A DNA stretch of 48,335 nt, taken from the NCBI GenBank assembly GCA_020252485.1, contig JADCCX010000084.1:1-48335 (forward strand), in the 5' to 3' direction. The stretch comes from Methylocystis sp. (lineage in GTDB: Bacteria; Pseudomonadota; Alphaproteobacteria; Rhizobiales; Beijerinckiaceae). Below the pieces are notes generated by a model. It did not search any database and was not told the DNA's origin. It was given only the letters and a program-made list of their open reading frames with translations. Of this stretch, positions 16,375-24,609 are shown piece after piece. A program made the translations under genes and the position numbers. Position 1 is the stretch's first letter; every line of letters starts with the position of its first letter.

Positions 16375-17087
16375 TGCTCGCGCTCCAGCAACTGATGGCG
16401 GAGGCACCCCGCTTCTTCACCTACTGGAACATGGTTTTCCTGGGCCAGGCCGCGCTGAACACGTTGCTGGTGTCGCTGATCGGTTGCGTCACGGGATATC
16501 TCGCGGGCTTCGCCATCGCGACAATGCGGCTTGACCGGGTCATGCCCTTCGCTCCGCTGCGCGTCCTGCTGATCACCTGGACCGAGGCGATCCGGCGCAT
16601 TCCGTTCCTCGTGCTGCTGATGTGCGTGTTCTTCGGCTTCCAGCTTTCGGGCGCGAACCAGAGCCTCTTCGTTATCGCGGTTACAGCGGTGGCGCTGCGC
16701 ATGTCAGCCCTGGCGGCGGAAAACATCCGGGCCGGATACGAGGCCGTCCAGCCACGCCAATGGGAGGCGGCGGCTGCGCTCAATATTCCGCCGCTGCAAG
16801 CGCTCTTCCGCATCATCCTGCCACAGGCGTGGAAGATCATCCTGCCGCCCTCCACGATCCATACGGTCAGCATGATCAAGGAGACGTCGCTGGTGTCGCA
16901 GATCGGCTTTCTTGAGCTCACCTTCGCGGCGCGCATGCTCAACCAGCGCGGCTTCTCCGCGCTTATCTGCTTCGGCACCATCCTGATTCTGTACTTCGTC
17001 ATTTCATGGTCCTTTTCCGCCGTCGGACGCTATGCGGAACGCAAGCTCGTCGCCGAGGCGCGCCAACCCGGGCGCAGCCCATCGTGA
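16374..17087 (+). CDS. Amino-acid ABC transporter permease (HisM/HisQ family), subunit 2
   Basis: 237 residues, same fold as its partner. AALNTLLVSLIGCVTGYLAGF is the first helix, AIRRIPFLVLLMCVFFGFQ follows, and the docking loop is EAVQPRQWEAAAALNIPPLQ. IKETSLVSQIGFLELT is the conserved C-terminal segment. The start at 16374 overlaps the previous stop by one base. The stop overlaps the GTG of the iron-sulfur subunit by four bases, so transport and oxidation subunits are translationally linked. Confidence 0.92.
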   Translation: MLALQQLMAEAPRFFTYWNMVFLGQAALNTLLVSLIGCVTGYLAGFAIATMRLDRVMPFAPLRVLLITWTEAIRRIPFLVLLMCVFFGFQLSGANQSLFVIAVTAVALRMSALAAENIRAGYEAVQPRQWEAAAALNIPPLQALFRIILPQAWKIILPPSTIHTVSMIKETSLVSQIGFLELTFAARMLNQRGFSALICFGTILILYFVISWSFSAVGRYAERKLVAEARQPGRSPS

Positions 17088-17359
17088 CGGCGGCGCATGT
17101 CCCTCACGGTCGCTTTGTCGAGGTCACGGTCGACGGTGCGGCGATGCGTCTGCCGGAAGGTGCCATGCTGGCAGCGGCGCTGATGGGCGCAGGTGTTCGA
17201 CAGCTGCGCCGCAGCCCGCGCGGTGGCGCGCCCAGAGGCGCTTTCTGCCTGATGGGTGCTTGCCAGGAATGCGTGATCCGCGTCGACGGGACACTTCGAC
17301 AGGCCTGCATGACGCCGGTCCGTGCGGGCATGGCCATCGCGCTTGTGGGCGTGCCATGA
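17084..17359 (+). CDS. (2Fe-2S)-binding subunit of HcnABC/opine-oxidase-type dehydrogenase
   Basis: A small ferredoxin-like protein of 91 residues. Cysteines C55, C60, C63 and C75 follow the spacing of the N-terminal 2Fe-2S fold seen in HcnA and in the gamma subunits of opine oxidases and D-hydroxyproline dehydrogenases (AFCLMGACQECVIRVDG, then RQACMTPV). It should pass electrons from the flavin subunits to the quinone pool at the inner membrane. The GTG start at 17084 sits in a GTGA overlap with the permease stop, and its own stop overlaps the next ATG. Confidence 0.88.
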   Translation: MTAAHVPHGRFVEVTVDGAAMRLPEGAMLAAALMGAGVRQLRRSPRGGAPRGAFCLMGACQECVIRVDGTLRQACMTPVRAGMAIALVGVP

Positions 17360-18774
17360 ACCGCGCCTTCGACGCCATCGTGATCGGTGCGGGTCCCGCC
17401 GGCGCGGAAGCGGCGGTCACCGCCGCGGCCTATGGCCAGAACATCGCCCTGATTGATGAACAACCCGCGGCGGGCGGGCAGGTGTGGCGCACGCCAACGG
17501 GCGGCTTTCCTGGCAAGGGCGATGGTGCGGCGCGGGCGGGCGATGACCTGCGGCGTCGCGTTGCGGCGTCTGGCGTCAAGGTGTTCTTCGGACATCGCGT
17601 CTGGTCAGTCCTGCATCAAGGTGGTGAAGCTGGCCGTGTCTTCCGAACCGATGCGCTGGGGCCGGACGGAACGGTGGCACTCACGGCTCCCGCGCTCGTG
17701 GTCGCGACCGGCGCGCATGAGCGCGTCACGCCATTCCAGGGCTGGACGCTGCCGGGCGTCATCGGCCTCGCAGCGGCGACCATCCTGCTGAAAAGCCAGG
17801 GCATCGCGCCGGGCAAACGTGTCGTCGTCGCGGGCTGCGGACCCTTGCTCTGGGCCGTGGCGGCCGGGCTCGCGAAGACTGGCGTGCAGGTGGCCGCCGT
17901 CGCTGATCTATCCCGCCGTGACGCGTGGCTGAAACGTCTGTCGGCCATCCTGCGTCGGCCGTCGCTAGCCCTGGACGGCGCCGCATGGATGGCAAGGACC
18001 GCTTTCTCCGGGGTGCCGGTGTACTGGGGTCATGGCGTTCGGCGTGCTGAGGGCGAGGGAGAGGTAAGCCGTGTCACCATTGGCCCTGTTGATACGGACG
18101 GCGCGCCTGTGGCGGGACGGGAGCACAGTTTCGACATCGACACGCTTGTCGTCGGCCATGGCTTGACGACGGCATCGGAAGTCACGCGCCTGCTCCGCGC
18201 AAGGCACCACTTTGACAGACGCCGCGGTGGCTGGATTCCGGAGGTGGACGGGTCGTTCGAGGCATCGGTTTCTCTGCTCTATGCAATCGGCGACGGTGCG
18301 GGTGTTCGCGGACAGCGCCTTGCCACGCTGGCCGGGCGGCACGTCGGTCTGACGCTGGCAGGACGTCCGGCGGAGGCCGCCGCACTGAACGCCACGATCG
18401 CGTGCGAGGCGCGTTTCTCGGACGCCTTGGCGGACCTTTTGGCGCAACGTCCGGCGCAGGTCGCAGCCATTGCATCAGACACAATTGTCTGCCGCTGCGA
18501 GGATGTGACAAGGCGCGAGATCGACGAGGCGATTGACGCGGGCGCGGATGAGATCAACCAGCTCAAGCACTTCACCCGCTGCGGCATGGGCCCCTGCCAG
18601 AGCCGCTATTGCGCAGACACTGTGGAGGAGCTGATGGCGCGCAAGCTTGGCAAAGAACGCGGCCTGATCGGCCAGTGGACCGGGCGGCCACCGCTGCGTC
18701 CCGTCATGCTGGGCGAGCTGATCGGCGACTTCCGCTACGAAGATATCCCGATTCCGGAGCCCGCGCCCCTATGA
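17356..18774 (+). CDS. FAD/NAD(P)-binding oxidoreductase with C-terminal [2Fe-2S] domain (HcnB/OoxA-like)
   Basis: 472 residues. The N-terminal FAD motif AIVIGAGPAGAEAAVTAA is followed by the family's IDEQPAAGGQVWR; a second Rossmann motif is VVVAGCGPLLWAVAAGLA, and the GDGAGV FAD loop lies near 310. The C-terminus has a bacterioferredoxin-type 2Fe-2S site with C379, C381, C409 and C414 (VCRCEDVTRREI and TRCGMGPCQ). This layout is that of the alpha subunit of octopine/nopaline oxidase, D-hydroxyproline dehydrogenase and HcnB. Hydrogen cyanide synthase itself is less likely given the importer and lyase context. Four-base overlaps at both ends. Confidence 0.9.
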   Translation: MNRAFDAIVIGAGPAGAEAAVTAAAYGQNIALIDEQPAAGGQVWRTPTGGFPGKGDGAARAGDDLRRRVAASGVKVFFGHRVWSVLHQGGEAGRVFRTDALGPDGTVALTAPALVVATGAHERVTPFQGWTLPGVIGLAAATILLKSQGIAPGKRVVVAGCGPLLWAVAAGLAKTGVQVAAVADLSRRDAWLKRLSAILRRPSLALDGAAWMARTAFSGVPVYWGHGVRRAEGEGEVSRVTIGPVDTDGAPVAGREHSFDIDTLVVGHGLTTASEVTRLLRARHHFDRRRGGWIPEVDGSFEASVSLLYAIGDGAGVRGQRLATLAGRHVGLTLAGRPAEAAALNATIACEARFSDALADLLAQRPAQVAAIASDTIVCRCEDVTRREIDEAIDAGADEINQLKHFTRCGMGPCQSRYCADTVEELMARKLGKERGLIGQWTGRPPLRPVMLGELIGDFRYEDIPIPEPAPL

Positions 18775-19886
18775 GCCGCGTCTTCGACCTTGTCGTCATT
18801 GGTGGCGGCATCCATGGCTGCACAGCCGCACTCTTCGCGGCGCGCGGGGGCATGTCCGTGGCCTTGATCGAGCGCGGCGCGCTTTGCCGGGAAGCATCGG
18901 GCGTCAACGCCGGCACGCTGACGATGCAGATGACGCGTCTGGCGCTGATCCCCTACGCGCTCAAAGCCCATACCATGTGGGCGGATGCTCCGCGCTGGCT
19001 TGGCCATGACGTAGGAGTCGTGGTCTGCGACGGCCTCTCGCTCGCCTTCACCGAGCGTGAGGAGGAGCTGCTGAGCGTCAGGGCAAGGAAGCGGCGCGAG
19101 GCAGGCGCGCCGATCGATCTGATCAGCGGCGCGGCTGCGCGGCGTGTCGAGCCCGGCCTTGGCGACAACGTGCGGCTCGCCGGACACTGCAAGGTGGACG
19201 GTTACGCCAACGCCTATCTCACCGGTCTCGCCTATCGCGCCGCACTGGTGAGCGCTGGTGTCACGCTGCTTGAGCACACGGAGGCGATGGGGATTGACCA
19301 AAGCGGTGGCTATACAATCGTCACGCAGGGCCAGCCCGTGCGCTGCAAGCGGCTGCTGATCGCCGGCGGCGTCTGGATCGAGCCAATGCTCGCCTGGCTT
19401 GGCGTCCATCTCCCGATCAAGGTGCTCGTCAATCAGCTCGCCGTCACGGAGCGGCAATCGCCGGTCATGCGCACGGTTGTCGGTATCGCCAGCGGCCTCC
19501 TGTCCCTGAAACAGTATCCGCACGGCACCACCGTGATCGGTGGTGGCTGGCAGGGCGTCGGCGATCGCGAGAATGGCGGCGTCGCCCTTCTGCCCGACCG
19601 TCTGATCGGCAATATCCGCCTTGCCTGCCACGCAATCCCTGCCCTGAAGGAGACACGGCTCGCCCGCGCCTGGGCCGGGCTTGAGGCCGAAACCGCCGAT
19701 GCGCTGCCCGCTGTCGGGCCAATCCCCGGCCATCCGGACGCTTATGTCTGCGGCAGTGTACACTCTGGCTATACCAGCGGCATCTACATCGCCAAGCTGC
19801 TAGCCGACCGCATTCTCGGTCGTGAACCGGCGATGCCGCTGTTTCCGATAGACCGGCTGTTGCCGCAACCCGCAAGGGCCGCGTGA
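18771..19886 (+). CDS. FAD-dependent amine oxidase, DAO fold (HcnC/OoxB-like)
   Basis: 371 residues of the DAO/glycine-oxidase family. The dinucleotide motif is LVVIGGGIHGCTAALFAARGG at the start and the substrate/FAD region LEAETADALPAVGPIPG and GSVHSGYTSGIYIAKLLADRI at the end. As the beta subunit of HcnABC/opine-oxidase complexes it should carry the amine-oxidising site, converting a secondary amine or D-amino acid to an imine. The flavin-adjacent EASGVNAGTLTMQM segment is present. ATG at 18771 overlaps the previous stop (ATGA), and the stop meets the DapA-like gene in TGATG. Confidence 0.9.
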   Translation: MSRVFDLVVIGGGIHGCTAALFAARGGMSVALIERGALCREASGVNAGTLTMQMTRLALIPYALKAHTMWADAPRWLGHDVGVVVCDGLSLAFTEREEELLSVRARKRREAGAPIDLISGAAARRVEPGLGDNVRLAGHCKVDGYANAYLTGLAYRAALVSAGVTLLEHTEAMGIDQSGGYTIVTQGQPVRCKRLLIAGGVWIEPMLAWLGVHLPIKVLVNQLAVTERQSPVMRTVVGIASGLLSLKQYPHGTTVIGGGWQGVGDRENGGVALLPDRLIGNIRLACHAIPALKETRLARAWAGLEAETADALPAVGPIPGHPDAYVCGSVHSGYTSGIYIAKLLADRILGREPAMPLFPIDRLLPQPARAA

Positions 19887-20824
19887 TGAGCGAGTTCGCG
19901 ACGCGCCTGCGTGGCATGCATGCCGCGACCATTGTGCCGATGACGGATGATTTTCGCATCGACGAGGCGGCGCTGACGCTGCATATCGGCGAAGTCGCCG
20001 GGACAACCGGCATCCACGGCCTGCTGGTCAACGGGCATGCGGGCGAGAATTTCGTGCTGACGTCGGACGAGAAGCGCCGCGTCGTGGAGATCGCCCGCGC
20101 CGCTGCGCCGAAGGGCTTTCTCATCTGCTCTGGCATTAACGCGGAATCGAGCCTTCAGGCGGCGGAGGATGCGCGCCTTGCCGAGGAGGCCGGGGCCGAC
20201 ATCCTTCTCGTGTTTCCGCCCAACGCCTTCGCCCTCATTCATGACCGTGAGGCGCCGGTGATTCATCAGCGCCATGTGCGCGACGCCACGTCGCTTCCGT
20301 TGCTGCTCTATGGCGCGCCGGTGGGCGCCGGAGCCATGGCCTACGATGCCGGGACGCTGAAGGCGCTCGCGCAGGAACCGCGCGTCGTGGGGATCAAGGA
20401 AGGCAGCTGGGAGGTTGCGGCCTATGAGGCGAACCTCAGGCTGTTGAAGGTCGAGCGGCCAGATTTCGTCGTGCTGGGGTCTGGCGACGAGCACCTGCTG
20501 ACAAGCTACATCATTGGCAGCGCGGGCAGTCAGGTCAGCCTTGCCGCGGTTGCTCCGCGCCTGTGCGCGGACTTCTACGCCGCCGCGCGTGCTAGTGACT
20601 GGGTGCAGGCCCGAAGATTGCACGATCTGATTTATCCGATCGCGGTCGCCATCTACCGAGATCCACCGGGCGGACGTGCCACCGCGCGGCTGAAAGCCTG
20701 CCTGACACTGCTCGGCAAGCTGCACGCGCCGATCGTTCGCCCGCCGCAGCCTCCGGTTTCGGCGGCGGAATACACAAGCCTGCGGACCGCACTTGCGGCG
20801 GCCGGATTGAAACCTGTCGCCTGA
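19886..20824 (+). CDS. Dihydrodipicolinate synthase (DapA) family lyase/deaminase
   Basis: 312 residues, class I aldolase TIM barrel. The Schiff-base lysine is K171 in VVGIKEGSW and the proton-shuttle tyrosine Y142 in LLLYGAPVG; the usual YNxP motif is altered to YGAP. GHAGENFVLTSDEKRRV replaces the classic GTTGE segment as GHAGE, pointing to a non-DapA substrate. Family members in catabolic operons include delta-1-pyrroline-4-hydroxy-2-carboxylate deaminase and 2-keto-3-deoxy acid aldolases. Lying directly after the three-subunit dehydrogenase, it probably acts on the imine or keto product. ATG at 19886 (TGATG) or GTG one codon earlier. Confidence 0.87.
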   Translation: MSEFATRLRGMHAATIVPMTDDFRIDEAALTLHIGEVAGTTGIHGLLVNGHAGENFVLTSDEKRRVVEIARAAAPKGFLICSGINAESSLQAAEDARLAEEAGADILLVFPPNAFALIHDREAPVIHQRHVRDATSLPLLLYGAPVGAGAMAYDAGTLKALAQEPRVVGIKEGSWEVAAYEANLRLLKVERPDFVVLGSGDEHLLTSYIIGSAGSQVSLAAVAPRLCADFYAAARASDWVQARRLHDLIYPIAVAIYRDPPGGRATARLKACLTLLGKLHAPIVRPPQPPVSAAEYTSLRTALAAAGLKPVA

Positions 20825-20836
20825 AGGGATGCAGCC

Positions 20837-22234
20837 ATGACATTCGACACCATCATCCGGGGCGGAATAATCGTCACCGCCGCAGATACCGTGCAATGCG
20901 ATCTCGGCATCAGGAATGGCCGGATTGCCGCGCTGGGAAGCGGCCTCTCCGACGCCGGGACGGTGATCGACGCCCGCGGGCGCTATGTGCTGCCGGGCGG
21001 CATCGACAGCCATGTGCATATCGCGCAGCCTTCGGGCCCCGGCATTGTCATGGCGGATGATTTCGAAAGCTGCACCCGCTCCGCCGCGATGGGCGGCAAC
21101 ACCATGGTGCTGCCGTTCTGCCTGCAGGAAACGGATGCGCCGATGCGCCAGACCGTGAACGCCTATCACCGGCTGGCGGAGGGCAAGTGCCATGTCGACG
21201 TGTCGTTTCATCTGATCATCGCCAACCCGGACGAGCAGATGCTGGGCCAGGAGCTGCCCGCTTTGGTGGCGGATGGCTACACCTCGTTCAAGGTCTTCAT
21301 GACCTATGACGGTCTGGCGCTGAACGACATGCAGATCCTCGAGACCATGGCGGTGGCGAAGGAAACCGGCGCGCTGATGATGATCCACGCCGAGAATTAC
21401 GACATGATCCGCTTTCTGACCGCCAAACTGGAAAAGCAGGGCGATACCGCGCCCTATTTCCACGGCAAGTCGCGGCCGATCCCCATCGAGCGCGAGGCGA
21501 CCCACCGCGCGATCACGCTGGCGGAGGTCTCGGAGGTGCCGCTCGTCGTCGTCCATGTCTCGAACCGCGAGGCCATGGAGGAAATCCGTCGCGCGCAAGC
21601 CAAAGGTCTTAAGATCAAGGCAGAGACCTGCCCGCAATATCTCGTGCTGACCGAGGAAGACATGAAGGGCCTCAACATGGAGGGCGCGAAATACGTCTGC
21701 TCGCCGCCGCCGCGCGACAAGGCCAGCCAGCAGGCCTGCTGGGAAGGTCTGAAAACCGGCGTCTTCACGCTCTTCTCCTCCGACCATTGCCCGTTCCGCT
21801 ATGACGATACCCAGGGCAAGCTTGCGCCCAAGGGGCGGACCAGCTTCCGTTGGGTGCCCAACGGCATACCGGGCGTGGCGGCGCGTCTGCCGATCCTCTT
21901 CTCGGAAGGTGTCTCCAAGGGGCGGATCGACATCAACACCTTCGTGGCGGTCACCGCCACCAACCACGCCAGGACCTACGGGCTTTATCCGCGCAAGGGC
22001 ACCATCGCGGTTGGGTCAGACGCGGATATTGCCATCTGGGACCCGAAGAAGACGATGACGATCAGCAATGCGAACCAGCATCACGGCGCCGATTACACGC
22101 CTTACGAGGGCATCAAGGTGAAGGGCTGGCCGGTGCTGACGATGGTGCGCGGCAACATCGTGATGAAGGATGGCGCGCTGGTCGCCGGCCGGCCCGTGGG
22201 CGCCTATCAGTCCCGTCAATTGTCGCGGATATGA
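20837..22234 (+). CDS. hydA: Dihydropyrimidinase / D-hydantoinase
   Basis: 465 residues, binuclear-zinc cyclic amidohydrolase that opens dihydropyrimidine or 5-substituted hydantoin rings. All metal ligands are visible: H59 and H61 (DSHVH), carboxylated K152 (TSFKVFM), H184 (IHAEN), H240 (VVHVSN) and D316 (SSDHCPF). Y157 near the lysine matches the substrate-positioning tyrosine. The C-terminal GRPVGAYQSRQL is usual for the group. It starts 12 bases after the DapA-like stop with GAAGGG upstream and closes the plus-strand amino-acid-importer operon. Which ring it opens in vivo is not decided by the sequence. Confidence 0.93.
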   Translation: MTFDTIIRGGIIVTAADTVQCDLGIRNGRIAALGSGLSDAGTVIDARGRYVLPGGIDSHVHIAQPSGPGIVMADDFESCTRSAAMGGNTMVLPFCLQETDAPMRQTVNAYHRLAEGKCHVDVSFHLIIANPDEQMLGQELPALVADGYTSFKVFMTYDGLALNDMQILETMAVAKETGALMMIHAENYDMIRFLTAKLEKQGDTAPYFHGKSRPIPIEREATHRAITLAEVSEVPLVVVHVSNREAMEEIRRAQAKGLKIKAETCPQYLVLTEEDMKGLNMEGAKYVCSPPPRDKASQQACWEGLKTGVFTLFSSDHCPFRYDDTQGKLAPKGRTSFRWVPNGIPGVAARLPILFSEGVSKGRIDINTFVAVTATNHARTYGLYPRKGTIAVGSDADIAIWDPKKTMTISNANQHHGADYTPYEGIKVKGWPVLTMVRGNIVMKDGALVAGRPVGAYQSRQLSRI

Positions 22235-22263
22235 AGTGCCCACAGATTGACCAAACCGTCCGC

Positions 22264-22277
22264 ATTGTGTGCACAAT
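22264..22277. promoter_or_regulatory. Near-palindromic operator candidate ATTGTGTGCACAAT
   Basis: A 14-bp dyad with six of seven matching pairs lies in the 191-base region between the hydantoinase stop and the binding-protein start at 22426. It resembles TTGTG/CACAA operators of GntR- or LacI-type regulators and differs from the GTATAC sites upstream, so the second polyamine-type importer may be separately controlled. No cognate regulator gene lies next to it. Confidence 0.4.
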
Positions 22278-22425
22278 AGACTGACGAGCGACGCAGTACG
22301 CGCCCGCAGCCGTTCGAATCCGCGTACTGGCTGGCGGCACGGCCCTTGCTGAGGGGAGCCGAGTCGACCGACGGACGCCAGGATGGCGATGGGATACAGA
22401 GGTGACCTTGAGGGAGATGAGAGAG

Positions 22426-23481
22426 ATGACACAGGAATACGGCAAGGGTTTCGGACGTCGCCGGGTCCTCTTGGGTGGCGCAGCGACGACGATCGCCAGC
22501 CTCGCGATGCCTGGCATTCTGCGGGCGCAGACGCGTGAACTCGTGATCGGCGGCGCCGCCAGCCACAAGCCCTGGGTCGAGACCCATGTGATGCCGATGT
22601 TCGAGAAGAAGTATAACTGCAAGATCACGTTCGAGGGCACCCGCAGCCTGGTCAACCTCGAGAAGATGCAGAAGAACAGGGACAAGCCCTACATGTCCGT
22701 TGTCCAGATGGATGATCCGGTGATGATCCTTGCCGTGCGTGAGGGATTGCTCGAGCCGATCACAGCCGCGAAAGCGCCGAACCTAGCCAAGCTCAAGCCC
22801 GGCACCACGCATATGGACGGGATGTGGGCAAACTACCTGCAGCCGTGGCAAGGCGTCGCCTACAACACCAACGTGCTGAAGACCGCGCCCGCCTCCTGGA
22901 CAGACGCGCTGGATCCGAAGTTCAAGGGCCGCATCATTGTGCCTTCGCTGCAGAACACCGAAGGCCTGCCCAACCTCTTCATGTTCGCCCATCTTGCCAC
23001 GGGCAAGCCGATGGCGGAGGCCTACAAGGACATCGACGCCGCGTTCCGCGAGCTCAGGAAGCTGAAGCCCAACCTGCTCACGGTCTACAGCCAGATGCCG
23101 CAGGCCTTCTCGCTGCTCGAGCAGGGCGAAGCCCACATGATCCTGGGCGCGCTCTCTTCCTTCGGCATGCAGCGCCGTCTGGACGGCGCTCCGATCACGA
23201 TGACGGCGCCCAAGGAAGGCATCTTCCCCGTGCCCTCGGGCATCGCGGTCATCAAGAATGGCCCCAACCCTGATCTCGCCTTCGCCTACGTCAACGAGTT
23301 GCTTGGCGCGGAGGTGCAATCGAAGATCGCCCCGCCGACATTCGCGCTGCCGACCAATGTCGACACCCCGATCCCGCCCGGCATGCCGACCGATGCGACG
23401 ATCCATCCCATCGACTGGGCCTTTGTCGCCGAGAACCGGAACGACTGGGTGAAGCGCTGGGACCGCGAGATGGGCGCGTGA
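22426..23481 (+). CDS. ABC transporter periplasmic substrate-binding protein, importer 2
   Basis: PotD-like family 1 binding protein of 351 residues. A twin-arginine signal GRRRVLLGGAATTIASLAMPG suggests Tat export, with cleavage near LRAQ. Typical segments follow: QPWQGVAYNTNVLKTAPASWTDALDPKFKGRI, QNTEGLPNLFMFAHLATG and VPSGIAVIKNGPNPDLAFAYVNELL. ATG at 22426 is preferred because GAGGGAGATGAGAG precedes it; GTG at 22402 and ATG at 22417 are in frame and possible. It opens an eight-gene plus-strand run of transporter and hydrolase genes. Confidence 0.92.
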   Translation: MTQEYGKGFGRRRVLLGGAATTIASLAMPGILRAQTRELVIGGAASHKPWVETHVMPMFEKKYNCKITFEGTRSLVNLEKMQKNRDKPYMSVVQMDDPVMILAVREGLLEPITAAKAPNLAKLKPGTTHMDGMWANYLQPWQGVAYNTNVLKTAPASWTDALDPKFKGRIIVPSLQNTEGLPNLFMFAHLATGKPMAEAYKDIDAAFRELRKLKPNLLTVYSQMPQAFSLLEQGEAHMILGALSSFGMQRRLDGAPITMTAPKEGIFPVPSGIAVIKNGPNPDLAFAYVNELLGAEVQSKIAPPTFALPTNVDTPIPPGMPTDATIHPIDWAFVAENRNDWVKRWDREMGA

Positions 23482-23533
23482 GGAGCCGCCCGGACCAGCG
23501 CTACGCCGGACGCACGCTGTATCGCATCAGGTC

Positions 23534-24601
23534 ATGAGCGATCCTGCCTTCCTTGATGTCCGCAGCGCCGAAAAGAGGTTCGACGCCGCGAGGGTCCTGA
23601 ACGGTGTCGATCTTGCGGTTGCGCAGGGCGAGCTTGTCTCGTTGCTCGGCCCGTCGGGCTGCGGCAAGACCACGTTGCTGCGCATCATCGCGGGGCTGAC
23701 CAGCGCCGATGCCGGCAGCGTCCGTCTGGACGGCGAGGATATCGGTCGCAAGCCGCCGCATCGGCGCGACGTCGGCGTGGTGTTCCAGAGCTACGCGCTG
23801 TTTCCCCATCTCACTGTCGCCGAGAATTTGGCCTTCGGTCTGAAGGCGAAGGGTGCGCCCGCAACCGAGATCGCGCCCATCGTCAGCCGCTTTCTCGAAC
23901 TCGTTCACATGGCCCCATTCGCCGACCGTTCGGTGAAGGGACTGTCGGGCGGCCAGCAGCAACGCGTCGCCGTGGCGCGGGCGCTGGCGGTGAAGCCCAA
24001 GCTTCTCCTGCTGGACGAGCCCTTCTCCGCGCTGGACCGGAAGCTGCGCGAGACAATGCAGATCGAGCTGCGCCGCCTGCTGCGGGAACTCGGCACGACG
24101 GCAATCTTCGTTACCCATGACCAGGACGAGGCGCTGATCCTGTCGGATCGCATCGCGGTGATGAATGCAGGACGGATCGAGCAGCTCGATCGTCCCGAGA
24201 CCATCTACAACCGGCCCGCGACAGCCTTTGCCTTGGAGTTCGTGGGCCTCTCGACCCGCATTCGCGGCACGGTTACAAGCTATGGCCCGGAAGGCGCGGT
24301 CAGCATCGACACGCGGTTTGGCACGCTGTCGGCCCGGGGGCGGTTCGAGCCCGGCAGCGCGGTCATCGTCGCCGTCCGTCCCGAGCGCATCAGCATTGGC
24401 GGTTCGAGCGGCGAGAACCGCATCGCGCCAACGATCACCGACATCGTTTTTCAGGGCGCGCGTGCGCAGATCCATTTCGAGACCACGGACGGATTGCCCA
24501 TCCTAGTGGAGATGTCCGGAGCATTGCCCGGCGGGCTGGAGCCAGGTGCGGCGGTGCCGCTCTCCTTCGCGACCGCGGACACCATGGTCTATCCGGCCTG
24601 A
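23534..24601 (+). CDS. ABC transporter ATP-binding protein (PotA-like), importer 2
   Basis: 355 residues. Walker A LGPSGCGKTTLL near residue 40, signature LSGGQQQRVAVARAL, Walker B LLLDEPFSALDRKLRE and switch FVTHDQDEA are intact, and a TOBE domain forms the C-terminal third. It begins 52 bases after the binding-protein stop and ends eight bases before the first permease. Confidence 0.94.
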   Translation: MSDPAFLDVRSAEKRFDAARVLNGVDLAVAQGELVSLLGPSGCGKTTLLRIIAGLTSADAGSVRLDGEDIGRKPPHRRDVGVVFQSYALFPHLTVAENLAFGLKAKGAPATEIAPIVSRFLELVHMAPFADRSVKGLSGGQQQRVAVARALAVKPKLLLLDEPFSALDRKLRETMQIELRRLLRELGTTAIFVTHDQDEALILSDRIAVMNAGRIEQLDRPETIYNRPATAFALEFVGLSTRIRGTVTSYGPEGAVSIDTRFGTLSARGRFEPGSAVIVAVRPERISIGGSSGENRIAPTITDIVFQGARAQIHFETTDGLPILVEMSGALPGGLEPGAAVPLSFATADTMVYPA

Positions 24602-24609
24602 GCCCGCCC

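Noticed and set aside
17084-19886. Hydrogen cyanide synthase hcnABC
   Set aside because: The three subunits have that architecture, but so do opine oxidases and D-hydroxyproline dehydrogenases. The importer, DapA-like and hydantoinase genes in the same operon favour catabolism.
19784-21967. A 727-codon open frame on the minus strand
   Set aside because: It lies opposite the DapA-like and hydantoinase genes, whose motifs are all intact. The minus reading is rich in Arg, His and Asp with no recognisable domain, a high-GC shadow.
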